Below are positions 12,039 to 24,959 of a stretch of DNA of 64,000 bases, piece after piece. The stretch lies in the NCBI GenBank assembly GCA_033296885.1, contig MU863896.1:62001-126000 (forward strand), in the 5' to 3' direction. Within the stretch, counting starts at the first letter, position 1. Every line of letters begins with the position of its first letter. A model generated the notes under the pieces. It was not told the DNA's origin, made no database searches, and saw nothing but the letters and a program-made list of their open reading frames with translations. This DNA comes from Triangularia verruculosa. Taxonomy: Eukaryota; Ascomycota; Sordariomycetes; Sordariales; Podosporaceae. The position numbers and the translations under genes were made by a program.

Positions 12039-12311
12039 AGCGATCGGCGACTAGGTGGTGGTGGTGGTGATGATAATGGCAAGGACGGTAAGAAGAAAGG
12101 TGGTGGGAGGTGGAGGAAGTTGTCGAATATTAATGTCACCGCAATGGAAATGGACGAAGAGGAGAAGGAAAAGGGAGAGAAGAAACAGAGGCCGCGTAGT
12201 ATGGGGGTGGTGGAGGAGGGGGAAAAGAGGGTGAAGGGGGAGTACCCGGAGGTGTTGAGGAAGTTTAGTTTGCCGCCGGGTGTGCAGGGGTTGGGGTTTC
12301 CCATGCCGTGA
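12039..12311 (+). other. Open frame continuing in phase after the Ras GEF stop codon
   Basis: After the TAG at 12036–12038 the same frame stays open for 90 further codons to the TGA at 12309–12311. The predicted peptide is Gly/Asp/Lys rich and then contains a less biased end including PEVLRKFSLPPGVQGLGF. A frame-preserving 51-nt GT–AG segment, 12003–12053 (GTACGA to GACTAG), would remove the stop if spliced, but its donor and branch site are weak. It could be an alternative C-terminus, stop readthrough, or chance openness in purine-rich 3' UTR. Confidence 0.35.
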
Positions 12312-15300
12312 GGGGGACGGGGATGAGGGAAAGTGTGTGATTATTATGGAGGGAAGTGTTGTCATATATACGAGAAAGGAAGAGAGCTATGTTTGAGCGC
12401 AGCGATAGCGGAAGCAAGCAAGAAAGCAAGCGTGGGTGCTGTTGTGTTTTGTGTGTGTGTGTTTTTTTTTTATTGTCTGGACGTGTGTAGGAGCTGGTAT
12501 CTAGGAGGTTGTGAAGGGATTTGGGGGAGGGGGGGAGGGGGGAGGGGCATGATTATGGTTGTGTAGGTGATGTGTGTGGGCATTTTAGATCTCATGTTTT
12601 GTATCTCGATGTTTTATCTCTTTTTTTTTTCGGGCAAGGTATGATGGATGAGGATGATAGGGTGGGGGAGGTGGAAGGGGGCAGGGGGTGGATTGACGGG
12701 GAGAAAAGAAGAATGAAGAAGAAAAAATGCCACCCGGTTGTTTAAAAACTTTGTATATGTATATTTTTCATCCTTTGGGTTTGAGGGGAGGGTTGGAAAA
12801 GATCTGCTGGGAGATTAAACTGGTAACTGAGTGGGCTATTCTATGCTATGATATCCTGAAGCTTTTTTCTGGCATGTGTGATGTATGTGTGGTAGGTAAT
12901 ATTGTCCATGTCTCGCGATCTTTGTTTCAAATTTGGAATAGGTGTCTATCTTGGAACACGTATTATCAAGTGGGTAGTTTTGAAGGCTTTACTACTAGTA
13001 ATCTTGGAAAGTTATTAGTTATCTATTCTCAAGGGACTTTGTTAGACTGTTTGGCAGTTGCCGGGTCTTTTTTTTTTTTTGTTTTAGGACGTGGATATAT
13101 CTAGTCAACTGGCTGATGAGAACACAAATTGCATTTTGCCTGTGAGGATATTGATGGGATTTATGCAAGATATTCCCCCATATCGAAGCGAGACACTGCT
13201 ATGCGTATTCGTTTTCAACTTTCAGGTTTCTGAAGGACCTCAAGTGGTGGTGGATGTGGTAATCATGCAGTGGCTAGTGGTGTGTGTATGTGTGTGGCTC
13301 AGTGAAGATATGGTGTGGATGGTGATATATGACAGCCTTGGATCTTCCTCATGAAAAAGCGAGGTTCGGTTTAGGAAATCTCAATTATTAAGGCTGGCTT
13401 TGAAACACCTCTCCCAGACAAGGACATAAAACAAGCATTTGCTAGGGGATGTGGGCGAGGAATCAGCAGTTTAGGCTATTATTCCTCAGTTTGGAGTCCT
13501 TGTTATGAGATGGTTAGGCGATCTCCCCCTCAGCACTGAAATCTGGGATTGTTGATTGAGTGCGGGGTAGTTGTTCGCATGTCTTGGGGGTATGATGAGG
13601 AGATTTCGAGTGCGCGGCTAGTAATGAATTACCATTTTTTGAGTGTTCTAGAAGGGGACAAGGTTGGCAATTGAGGTCGATATCTGATGTCGTACAGCTC
13701 TGCACGAGACGAGGGCCATACATGAAGTTTAATCCATCACCTTTTTTTTCCAATCGTTCAACGAGGAACGTTTTTGCCCGGAAGCTGCCGTGGTAGACTA
13801 AGACAAGTTGGGTAAAGTGCAAGAAGACATGCCCCCAGCCTTTTGGAGAGGACCCATTCTCCAAACGCGGGGTTAACGCGGGGCAGGCAGCAAGAAGATG
13901 GTCTGGAACAGAGAACGGATAGCAAGACAAGAGGCTGAGAAAGAGGGGGGAGGAGGGAAAGAAGGTGTTGGATGAGCCTGAAGTCGACGTACATGACATG
14001 CTTCCGAACTTGTCCGAGTGCATTTGTGGCGAGCGAGTTGGATGGTGAATGTCAAGCTGCCAGCTGCGGGACGACGCTGATGGCTCGTATACACGGCGAT
14101 GGAGGGGCCGGGGAGAAGCCGGGCATGTTGATCAGAAGGGCTGGCTGTGAGATGGGAGATGAGATGACGGGACGGCTTTGAAATTTGTTCCATGTTTTCT
14201 ATGTTGGTGAAGGTAGAGGTTGTCCGGGCCGGAAAGTCGACGAGCTCTTCCGCGCAAACGAGTCGACAGGGGGGCTAGCACGGTGCAGAGTTGCAATCAT
14301 GGGCCGATAGTGTGCAGCTGCCGCTACCCACCAGCCTAAACCCAGAAGAACATCACCTTTTCCTCTTGCCTTCGAGTCCGTCGTCTTCGCAGCAGCATCT
14401 GTTGTTCCTGGTTGTCCCAGGAATCGAAAAGCATAGGGCAGGACTGGCCCCACCCTACGGGGACCTCGGGAAGCTCCGCTGTGCACGGTTCAAGTGTCAG
14501 CTTTTGATGGACTGATTTCAGACGAGTTCCAGGTTCAGCCTATGAATATCTTACAACAAAACCTAATGGAGTCGGTTGGGAAATATCAATTACAGTCAGC
14601 CCAGAGTGTGTCACCCTGAAGTGCCGGAAGACGCTTCGTGATTGCTCGACTCTCTCAGACAGAGTGGCCGCCAGCGCGCCATCCATGCTATTGGACCGTC
14701 ACATTGGAGCCACATCTCGACCGACATCTCGCTGCTTTCCCGGCGCAGCTCGGCCGGACTCGCAGAGAAGTCAACCTTTGGAAAATCATCTTGTTGATCG
14801 ATCCTCTGCGACCTGTCACAACGGCCTTGGTGTGGGGAGAGGACAGGAAGTCAAGTTTCCAGGTTTGTTAGGCTCAAAGAGACACACAGCCCGACACAGG
14901 CGAGACAGGCGCGCGAGAGCTGGAGCTGGGGTCAAGCACAGCGCAGCGCGACCTCTCCCCGTTTCCCGTCTCCCGTTATCGCCCTCCCCCCCATGTCCAT
15001 GTCTATGTCCATGTCCATGTCCCATCGGCTGTCGTGCCTCTCGTTCCCGTCTCTCCCCCTTCCACCTCTTCCCCCAACTTTTTTTCTCTTTCTCTGTTGC
15101 TTACCCTCTTCTGCAGCGGCTGATCTCTGCTCTGACTGAATACCATTTTCCACTGTGCTGCACCCTAGCCGCACTGCGCGTGCTATCTATCGTGGGTCTC
15201 CACACGTGAAAGCCAACGAAACGAGGAACACTTGGAGGCTCTGGCCATCGTGTGGGAGCGGGAGTTGATCTGGGTCGCATAACGTGTGCCTCTTCACCTT

Positions 15301-15673
15301 GTCTACACCTTCTACCTCATTTCCCAAAACTGCCCGAAACCATGACTGCCCCCAAGATCCTCCGTCCGTCGTTTGCATTATGACCGCGTCGTTGTGCCCC
15401 TGTTGATCGCCAGCTGCTGCCCCCAAGAGTCCAAGACCCAAGAATCCCGACGCACTCTGTTGCACCACCACCGCCAAGCCGAGTTTCAACACCACCAACT
15501 CTAGCTAACTAACCATCTGCCGCCCCATCCGCGTCCCCCCTCTCTCTCTTGCCGACCGCCTCATCCGCCGCCAAACAACAGGTCGGGTTTCTGACCCCGC
15601 TGAGAGCTCACAACTGAGCTCGCTCTCGACTGCCTGGCAGTCCGTCATGTTCGCGCTATAAAGGAGCGCCGAG
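12312..15673. other. 3.4 kb intergenic region
   Basis: This contains the 3' end of the Ras GEF transcript and a long region upstream of the Zn2Cys6 gene. From about 12,300 to 13,400 it is GT-rich on the plus strand with T tracts. From about 14,600 it becomes pyrimidine-rich and probably forms promoter and 5' leader. No open frame has a recognisable domain. Confidence 0.5.
14993..15022 (+). repeat. Hexanucleotide repeat ATGTC(C/T), 5 units
   Basis: Five consecutive six-base units, ATGTCC with one ATGTCT, lie in the pyrimidine-rich leader upstream of the Zn2Cys6 gene. Confidence 0.9.
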
Positions 15674-18600
15674 ATGACCACCTTTATCAAGGAACACAAA
15701 TGGGTTAACAACCATGGCCAGCCCCCCTCCAAGAGACGGAGGATCAATGCAGCGTATGTTTTTCTTTTGCATTCTATCTCACACACACGGTGGTGTCACA
15801 TCCATGGTGGTACACCGCTAGACCAGCTCTAAAAATCTCCTAGGTGCTTGACATGTCGCAAAAGGAAAACCCGATGCGCGGGCGAGAGACCGGTCTGCTC
15901 GACCTGTGCCAAAAACGGCCATACTTGTCTCGGCTACAACGATTTGGATGAAAAGAAGAGGCCGGGAAATGGAGGGCCATCGGACGCCCAGGACTACCGG
16001 GATGATGCGAAGCATGAGCCCGAGGACGACTACTTGCACAGTGAGAATGTGGACGTCAAGGTGGAACCCCAGCAGGTGTGGCACAACCATGGCGAGGAGA
16101 GCTATTCCAATGATGGGAATAATAAGTCGTATCAAGGATTTTGGAAGAGTCGGCAACAGTCGCAGTCGCAGCCGAAACCCCGTATGGCTGGCTTTGTAGA
16201 CGCAGATGCACTATCAAGACAGGACTCGGTGTCGACGGCTACGGTAACCTCTGGTCGGCGGCGGAAACACAGCAACGACTGGGACCAGGATGATAACTCT
16301 CAGAAGTCGAACAACCGGAGCTCCAATAACCGCTCACCCGTTCAACATCAGCACGAAAGCCATCGTGTGCCCTACTTCCGATATTTCGGGCCGACCGCCA
16401 TCGTCCCAGGCTTTAAGCAGATGGTAGTAGATATCTCGCGTGACATTCATCGTGATAGGCGCAAGAGCCGGGGCAGTTCATTCTCGACAACATCACCAGG
16501 GTCACTGTATGGCTATGGCGCAGGGCACCACCACTATCCCAATCCAGGAGCCGAGTTGGATAGCTTGGAGAATACACCGGTTTACGACGTGAACGATCCT
16601 AACCCGGTCCATCCCTTGATCCTCAGTCTTGCCATGACCTTCTTCACCCACCTCGGTTGTAACTACCAGTTTATGCGGAAGGACAAGACCTTGCGTATGA
16701 TCAGGGAAAAGAGGCTCGAGCCCATACTGGTCGACGCGATGTGCGCCCTGGCTGCTCGCTTCTCGGACGACCCTATATTCATCAATCCAAATGACGGCAA
16801 AGAAAAACGATCAGAATTTGGACAGGTATTTGCCCGGCGCGCTAAAGCGGCGACGGTGGACACTTTCCCGTGCCCATCAGTTGCTGCCGTTCAGGCCTGC
16901 CTATTGATGGCCTATGAAGGATTCGGAGCAAATCAGGACAGCGCTCTCTGGATGTATCTAGGTCTTGCCATCAGGATGGCGGTCGATCTTGGTCTTCAGA
17001 AGTTGGAAGGTGTCAAGTACCAAGGCGAGCGGGATCCTTGGTACACGAGAAGCTGGAGCCGGAAATCCAACGACGGAGCCGACGAACCAGAAGGGAAGCA
17101 GAACGATGATGAAGCTCTTGGACCACAAGAGCAGCGTGAGGTGGAACAGGAGCGCATAGACACCTTTTGGGCTGTCTTTGTGCTAGATCGTGTCATATCA
17201 TCGGGCACTGGACGACCAGTCACCTTTCGCGACGATGACTTCGAACTATCCTTACCGGAGCACGCCATAGACCCGGTCTCTGGGTGGCCTGACCCGTTCC
17301 CGCCTTTCATTGAGATCATTCATCTCTACGGCCGAGTATCTGATGTCCTGAACAATATTCGAGATGCCAACGACCTTACCGAGGATAAGATGCAGAAGCT
17401 TGCGCAGATGGAGATTGATCTGAGCCACATCTACAAGAAGCAGGATTCCCGGCTCCATTTCGATCCTGCCAACTTCCGCAAGTATGTCGATGCGGGAAAG
17501 GGCACAACCTTTATCCTGCTGCATTTCTGGTTCCACGCTTTGATTGTTGTTCTTCACCAACCTACGCTATTGACTCCGTTTTACAGCCTCCGACCAACTC
17601 AGCTGCTGCCAAATAGCCGCGAACTGTCCATGTCGAGTGCCAAAACTATTGCTGATATCCTGGCCTTTGCCGACCTGATCGATCCAAAGAGTTTCATCGG
17701 GAATCCGTTTACATCCCAGCCAATTTACATCGCAGCATGCGCCTTTTTGATGGAGTCTGGGGCGAATGCTTCGCATCCTCCTTCGCGTGAGCCATCACCT
17801 TCTCCCGAGGCCAAGGCTCGGTTTCTCAAAGGTATACCTGGAAAGTTTGGCCAGTCTATTGATCCACGGCATGTGAAGCACTCGCTTCTTGTGTCGGCTG
17901 CAAATTCGAACTACACGCGTTGTTACAAGTCTCTGCAGCAACTGCAGCAATACTGGGCCGGCGTCGGTTACATTCTCAATGCTCTGGATCAAAAGTCCAA
18001 GGGCATCTGGGACTGTGAGACGTTTTCCAAGGAGGAATACGAACCCATTACACTGGCCCGTCGCCGTTCACTGGAACGCTTGCCGCGGTTCGAGCATCCG
18101 GCGTCGCCCAATGTTCCGCCTATCGCATACTCTCTCACCGGCACCACAAACTCGCCCAATTCGAACCTCACCGTCCTGTTCCAGAACCCAGCGCAAACAA
18201 CACTGCCACCTATCCCACCACCACCCCCTCCTTCTGTCCCTGTGTCTGCCGCCACCCCTCCTGGGAATATGACGTATGATCCTGTTCGGCAAAGCCTCCC
18301 AGATACACCCTCCGCCATGCTCCCGCCAGCCTATCCCCAAGCCAACATCTCGGCCCTGCGGTATCAGTCCAGGACCCCAAAGCTGTCAAGAACGTCGCAG
18401 TCTCCCGCCATGGGGAAATCCCTTCTTAAATACGAGTCCTCGCCTTCCGTTGATTTAGACCTACAAACACCCCCCCCTCCAGACCGGCATTCAAGACCCA
18501 ATTCTCATGTCATGCACAACAACAGCAACAACAACAGTAACCACCCCATGTCATCATCCTATGCATCTTCATCATCATCTCACAACAACCACTCAACCAA

Positions 18601-19045
18601 CTCAAGCTACGAACCCTCGAGCACCCACGAGGGGTCGTCTTCTACCACACCGACAGATTCTGGTTTACATCAGTATCATCACAGCTCCCACGATTCTCAT
18701 CATCATCAACACCAACACCATAATGATCATAACCATAACCATAACCATCATGGTGATGAAGGGGTGAATCATGGTGAATATGGGACGGACTTTGGGACGC
18801 ATCATGGTGGGGGGTTTGGTTTGTCGGGGTATAGTTATTTGGAGATCAATCCGATTTCGGAGGCGATTACGAGTAATAGTTTTGAGGTGAATTTTGATAT
18901 GCTGGGGCTGCAGAGCGAGATGATGCCGCCTTGGCTGGAGATTTTGCCGGGGGAGGTGCTGGGGGGGTTGTTTGAGGGGGGGTTGATGGGGGGTGGTGGG
19001 GTGCATCAGGGGGGACATCATGGTGGTGGGGGGGGGCATATGTGA
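15674..19045 (+). CDS. Zn2Cys6 fungal transcription factor with a His-rich C-terminus, about 1093 aa
   Basis: Exon 1 is 15674–15753, followed by a 90-nt intron with a GTATGT donor and CTAG acceptor, then exon 2 at 15844–19045. Splicing creates KRRRINAACLTCRKRKTRC and the full zinc cluster: Cys 28, 31, 38, 45, 48 and 55 (C-x2-C-x6-C-x6-C-x2-C-x6-C), with a basic stretch just before it. The middle, about residues 255–720, matches the fungal-specific transcription factor domain, with HPLILSLAMTFFTHL and the region ending GTGRPVTFRDDDFELSLP. The C-terminal third is Pro-, Asn-, Ser- and then His-rich, and ends in Gly-rich sequence. The protein should be nuclear and bind CGG triplets. I do not recognise the specific regulator, so no symbol is given. 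The next gene in the same direction is 3.4 kb away, so no operon-like link is implied. Confidence 0.88.
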
Positions 19046-20910
19046 TTTTTTTATTTTTTGTTTCAGGTTGGTTGGGGGATTTAAGGAGGGTTTTGGGAGA
19101 TATTTGGTTGGGAGGGTTGGATTTGGGGTTGGCATTTGTGCTGGGTATTGGTGTTAAGAGGGTAGGGAGTTTATGATGGTTTATGAATAATGGGTTGGGG
19201 TAAAGGATGATATTATGATGGAGGGGTGGCTTTTGGGTCTTTTTGGCTGGGAGGGGAAGGCGGGAGGGGAGGATTGGATTTTGATGGGATGTTAGCATTG
19301 CATTTTTTTTTTTTTTTGGCAAGCCAGATATTTTTGAATGTTTTTTTTTCTTTTTTTTTCTGTTTACTTGATCAACGTTTTTCATATGTTTTTATCCTTG
19401 GCGATATGTTTTGCATTCGCATTTTTCTTTGACCTTTTACGTTTTTGACAAGTTAGTATGGCATAAGTCTATGTTTGTTTGGAAGACAGAAGAAGGAACA
19501 AGGCGAGTTTTGAGGAAAGGAAAAGGGGTATTGTTGGTGAGAGAAAGAGAAAAACATAAGAAATAAGATCGGAAAGAGAGAAATCTGGGCGGCTTTTACA
19601 ATGATTTGTGGGGTTTTTGGTTGAGCGAGTGAGTGAGGTACATTGCGTGTGTGTGCTGTGTGTTTTGCTGTTGGCCTTTTCTCGTTTTAAGCATTTTAGG
19701 TAGCTGGATAACAAGCGTTGATGGTACTTTGAGGCGGGGGGGGGTTGTGTTACGAGGGAAAGAAAGGGGTGGGAACGCTGTTATGATGATGGTTTTGGGG
19801 GGGTTGGAGTGGAAGGATTAAGTAGCGTGCTATAAGGGGGCAGAGAGAGATAATTACGAGGATGTTTTGTTTTACATTTTGCAAATATGAATGTGATTAG
19901 CACCGTGACGGTCTAAGGAATTCTTTCGTGTGACGTTTGGATATTATATATCTACAGGGGATCGAACTGTCTTGCTATAAATAGAAAGGTCTTTGGGATC
20001 CTAATGCTATCTTACATAACACTCTGGGGGAAGGGATCGAGACTGACAAACGACGCTGGCAGCTGCCCCCTGTTCAGATGGAGGGTGGAAAAGCTTGTGA
20101 GATGGGTCCGGATCTCAGCTGAGATGGGGCCCGTCTTTTGACGACCAGAAAGGTTACTGTCTGTCCCAGCAATATGAAGCTGGGCTGTGGTAGGCTCGGT
20201 TCTGGAACAGTTCCAATAGGCTCGCTACCGGGGAGGGAGGTGGTTGGTGAGGCTAAGGGGGACGAGGCTGCTTCAGGGTGTGAGGTGCGTACATAAGGTA
20301 CCAAGGGTAGTGTTGGTGTGGGACTAGAGTGGTGATGTGCTTCTTGGACAGGTGGCAGGTGTTGGGGGTCTGGGGATGTTGTCGTCGGCTATCTTTGAGA
20401 TAGGATCGGACTTGCATGACTTCGTGACAGGAGCTCGGTACCGAGATTGTGAGAACACCACGGTAGGGTCGTTATCAACTCATCCTCACCTTGCAAGAGG
20501 GCACACTGGCTCAGGATCGGGATCGAGATCTCCCACTGACGAGTGGAACAGTGGAGGGGGAGTCTTCTTGAGCCTTCAACGCCAACCAAGCCGTCAGCAG
20601 CACCGTCGCAAGTCTACGAACGTCATGATAGTAGTCAACTACCTGTTCGCCAACATTTGCCAGCTCCGAGTCTTGACAACAGTCGCATCCTCCTACAAGA
20701 TCATGAACGATAACAACCGCCATATATACCTACCTACCTAAGGTACACCACACCCGCACGAGAAAGCCGTTCATGAACCAAGCCTCTAAACAAGATGACG
20801 ACACCCCCAGATCTTCTTCCTAGCCCCCCCACACTCCTTCCGCAGTCAGCCGGTTGACGGAAACAGAAAGGTCGGGGGGCGACCCCAACTCCCGCATCTG
20901 CTCCCCGGAG

Positions 20911-20925
20911 TTCGGTGGGTCCGAA
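20911..20925. promoter_or_regulatory. Inverted repeat TTCGG-N5-CCGAA, candidate zinc-cluster site
   Basis: A perfect 15-bp inverted repeat with inverted CGG triplets separated by 5 bp (TTCGG TGGGT CCGAA). Zn2Cys6 dimers typically bind inverted or direct CGG pairs with fixed spacing. It is 1.5 kb upstream of the monooxygenase start. Such a site can occur by chance, so the assignment is tentative. Confidence 0.3.
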
Positions 20926-21996
20926 CCCCAGGTCTCGTTCCCGGAATAGCGCTGCTGAGGATATCTCTAGGCATCGATCGCCCTGTTGAGATGTGCAGAA
21001 ATGGGCAGGCGATCACATGGAATCATGCTAGTGAGGCATGAACTGCTGGAATTTTGACAGAGGACGAAGACGCGAGGTTACATGTGCTAATAAGATCGAG
21101 GTGAGAATAGGGGATAAGTACATATCAGGAAGTTTGATGCTTGGGTCATAGACTTCGGGATCGAAGTTCGGAGATAAGAATATATTCAGATCAACATCAC
21201 CAATTATCATCTGTGTTATGATTGTGCTAATTTGCCCCAGGAGACGAGATCGGATTGCCTATATCGGACACTTCCATCATGGCGAGCACGCGAAGGACAC
21301 TCGTATGTACAACGGTATGGATATGCGGCTCATGATAGCGGCTGAGACAGAGAAGAGGGCTGATGGGGCGGAAGGCGGCGGACTATTTTTTTGGGGGCCG
21401 TTTTAAGACGACGCTTCTCCCCCACACTTCTGGGGCGGACAGTGGACACGGCTCACACAGTCGGCTGCGCTGCCGCAACGATGGTCCCCAGCCAGCCGGA
21501 CCAATGAGAGGGGACGCATAGCAAGGGCTTTGGCTGGCAACGGCAGGCTGACAGCCGCCAGACCGCAAATCGAAGTCTTGGGGCATGTTTTTAGGGTGTG
21601 GGGAAGCCCAGGGCACGCAGGGGTTCGCCGCCCCTTTTGACTCCCGACACTTGGAGCCGTGGTGGAGTCTGGCTGGCCCCGCTATCGATTACCGTGAACA
21701 AGTCCCGATTTCTGCCACCCCTCACACTGAAGAACCACATGGCGCCAGAGAAGCCAGTGGCTGTTGCTGCTGCCCGCTGCTAACCCCGTTTTTTTCTGGA
21801 AACCATGGACGCCAGTGTGGCCACTCGACCGGGCATGTCACCACGCGCTGAGAAGGTCGAGACACTGCCCTATTCTCGGCCAATTGGTGACCCGAGCAAG
21901 CCTTGCCCTTATTACAGCCGTACACCTTGCCGGTATCTAGCTACGTCAGGAGTCTCTTCGTCGCCTTTTTTCGCTTCCGAGTCAGGCGCACCAGCG

Positions 21997-22046
21997 AGTC
22001 CCATCCAGTCCTCTCCAGTCCCATCCAGTCCCCTCCAGTCCCCTGG
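21997..22046 (+). repeat. 10-bp tandem repeat, 5 copies
   Basis: Five adjacent units of AGTCC(C/T)(A/C)TCC-type sequence, the last ending in GG, lie about 0.4 kb upstream of the monooxygenase start. Confidence 0.85.
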
Positions 22047-22438
22047 CCATGATCCCGAGCTCCTTGCCGCGATCCTAGGGTAGACCATGCATTGGCGTGT
22101 CAGCCGTCGACCCCGTGAACCCCGTCCCATCTGGCCCGACATTCGGATCCTAGCCCGGATCCCGGTTTCTGGGAAAGCGTCGAGAGAGCGAGACGGATCT
22201 GCCACTGGCGAGAGCCGCTGACGGAGGGCGTGGGAGGAGTAGGCCGCTGAGAAATTCCAATCAAATATTTGACCCCTCCCGCCTCTCTCTTCTCAATCGA
22301 AACTTCTTCATTGTGATCTCTCCATCCCTTCTTCTCTTTTTCCCAAGATACCCCGTGCTGCTCTCTCTCTCTCTCTCCTTTTTTTCTTTCTTGTTTTTTT
22401 GGATCATCACGTTCTAGACACACATACTCGTCTTCACA

Positions 22439-24420
22439 ATGGCCTCTGAGCAGAAGCAGCACCCCAGCCCCAACCACTATGACATTGGTAAGAAGACTCC
22501 CGCGAGGTTCCACGAGAATGTAAAAGTCTAACACGTACAACAGTCATTGTTGGTGCCGGCCCCGTCGGCCTGATGCTCTCGACCTGCTTGGCGAGATGGG
22601 GTTACAAGATCAAGCACATCGACAACAGACCTGAGCCTACCGCCACTGGCCGTGCCGATGGTATCCAGCCCCGCTCTCTCGATCTCCTCCGCAACATGGG
22701 CCTCAAGTCTGCCATCATGGCTCACAAGCCCGCCCGTGTCTACGAGGTTGCTTTCTGGGACCCTCCCGCCAACGGCGGTAAGGGCATTGCCCGCACCGGC
22801 ACCTGGGCCTCTTGCCCCGAGTTCATCGATGCCAGATACCCTTTCACCACCCTCCTTCACCAGGGTCTGATTGAGCGTGCCTTCATCGCCGATATTGAGA
22901 AGAACAACACCACCATCCAGCGCCCCTGGACCATCACCGGCTTCACCTCGGATGAGAAGGCCGACCCCGAGTACCCCGTCAGCGTCGAGCTCCAGCACGT
23001 CGATGGCACCTTCAAGGAGTCCGTCAAGGCCAAGTACCTGTTCGGCGGCGAGGGCGCCCGCTCCTTCATCCGTGACCAGCTCAAGATTGGCATCACCCAC
23101 AAGGACCCCATCGCCTACGTCTGGGGTGTCATGGACGGCGTCGTCAAGACCGACTTCCCCGACATCAAGATGAAGTGCACCATCCACTCCGAGCACGGCT
23201 CCATCATGGTCATCCCCCGTGAGGACAACATGGTCCGTCTCTACATCCAGATCGCCTCCTCCACCGACCCCGACTTCAACCCCCGCAAGACCGCCACCGT
23301 CGAGGAGGTCCAGGCCTCGGCCAAGCGCATCCTCCAGCCCTACAGCATCGAGTGGGAGCGCGTTGAGTGGTACTCAGTCTACCCCATCGGCCAGGGTATC
23401 TCGGACAAGTACACCCTCGACCACCGCGTCTTCCTCGGCGGCGATGCCTGCCACACCCACTCCCCCAAGGCCGGTCAGGGCATGAACACCGCCTTCCTCG
23501 ACGCCCTCAACCTCGCCTGGAAGATCCACGCCGTCGAGGGCGGCCTCGCCCACAAGTCCATCCTCGAGACGTACGAGCCCGAGCGCAAGGACGTCGCTGA
23601 GACCCTCCTCTCCTTCGACAACAAGTACGCCAAGCTCTTCTCCCAGCGCCCCCCCTCCTCAAACGAGGTCGCGGCCGCCACCGCCCAAAAGGCCACCGCC
23701 GGCGCCGAAGAGAACGAGTTCATCAAGACCTTCAAGGAGTCCTGCTCTTTTACTTCTGGCTACGGAGTCGCCTACAAGGCCAACCAGCTCAACTGGCACC
23801 CCGAGCACCCTGCCCAAAGCCACGTCATCCACCCCAAATCCACCGCTTTGGTCCCCGGCCGTTTGTTCAAAAACGCCGACGTCACCCGCGTCGTCGACGC
23901 CAACGTCGTCCACCTCGAGCAGGAAATCCCCCTCAACGGCGCCTTCCGCCTCTTCATCTTCGCCGGCAAGCCCGCTGTCACGGGGCAAGCCCTCAAGGAC
24001 CTCGCTGCTGGTCTCGCAAAGAAGAACAGTTTCTACACTGCTTATCAGCGCGCCGATATTGACCAGGTTTCCCACCACGAGAGACACAACCCGCACTCGC
24101 ACTTTTTTACCGTCGCGACGGTGTTTGCGGCGAAGAGGAACGAGATTGAGATTAGTCGGGACTTGCCGGCGCTGTTGGCGAGGTACAAGGACAATGTGTA
24201 TGCTGATGACCGGTGGGCGAGGCACTTCCCCGACAGCAAGGCTACGGCGCACGCGAAGATGGGGCTGGATGAGGAGAGGGGTGGTGTGGTGGTGGTGAGG
24301 CCGGATGGGTACACTGGTGTTGTTGTTGCGCTGGAGGAGGGGTCCGCGACGGTGGATGCGCTGAATGCGTACTTTGGTGCGTTTTCGGCCAAGAAGTTGG
24401 GGGAGAAGGCTCAGCTTTAG
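22439..24420 (+). CDS. FAD-dependent phenol 2-monooxygenase-type hydroxylase
   Basis: Exons 22439–22487 and 22544–24420, with a 56-nt GT–AG intron, give about 641 aa. The short first exon is needed because splicing reconstructs the start of the FAD-binding motif (HYDIVIVGAGPVGLM, GxGxxG at about residues 20–25). The second FAD motif, GGDACHTHSPKAGQGMN, is at about 315–331. The remaining third matches the thioredoxin-like C-terminal domain of the phenol hydroxylase family. Family members hydroxylate phenolic rings with NADPH, FAD and O2. The exact substrate cannot be read from the sequence. The gene has strong C-ending codon use, suggesting good expression, until about 24,110, where it turns G-rich. 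It converges with a Zn2Cys6 regulator 540 bp downstream. The CT-rich leader is typical of expressed fungal genes. Confidence 0.9.
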
Positions 24421-24959
24421 GGGGGTAGCTGAGATGAAAAGAAGGTGTAAAGGGAAGGGGTAGCCAGCTGCATAAAAGGGATCAAAGGAGTTTTTTTCTT
24501 TCTTGTTTTGGGAAATTCATTATGAGGGGATCATTTTGAGAAAGGGGGGAGTTTTTCGCCAGGAGATCTTTGAGAGAGGGATCAACTGGGGATGAAACAC
24601 TCGACATTTTGTATATATAGCATCATCTCATGTTTGTTTTTTAGTTTTTCTGGTATATATAATTTTGTTCAAAAACACTTATTGGTTCCACGTGAAAGTG
24701 ATGACATACCTATACACGTACATCCATTTGTTTTGAAACTACATACATACATACTACATCATATATACCCCCCCCTTTCCTCCAACCCCTTATATACTCT
24801 TACCCCCTTATTACAAAACCAAAAAAACGCCCCTTACCCAACCAACCCCCCTTCAAACCCAAAACTCCACCCCTTAAAAACCAACCTAGCAGTCGTTATT
24901 GTTACATCCCCCTTTTCCCATCATCATCATCATCATGCACATCCCCAGTTTTGTCTTCA
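24421..24959. other. Convergent 3' flanks of monooxygenase and regulator
   Basis: AT-rich 0.5 kb between two converging genes. It must contain both terminators. No gene is visible. Confidence 0.6.

Larger units (their letters stand above)
19046..22438. other. 3.4 kb intergenic region upstream of the monooxygenase
   Basis: The first kilobase is T/G-rich 3' flank of the Zn2Cys6 gene. The remainder is the upstream region of the monooxygenase gene. It holds a 15-bp inverted repeat at 20911–20925, a 10-bp tandem repeat at 21997–22046, and a CT-rich leader just before 22439. I see no coding sequence with domain support. Confidence 0.5.

Noticed and set aside
14664..15209. Plus-strand 181-codon frame upstream of the regulator
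   Set aside because: Pyrimidine-rich leader with hexanucleotide repeats; low-complexity peptide and no homology signal.
22528..23196. Minus-strand 222-codon frame inside the monooxygenase gene
   Set aside because: Complement of C-ending codons; repetitive Val/Leu/Gly/Asp composition is a shadow artefact.
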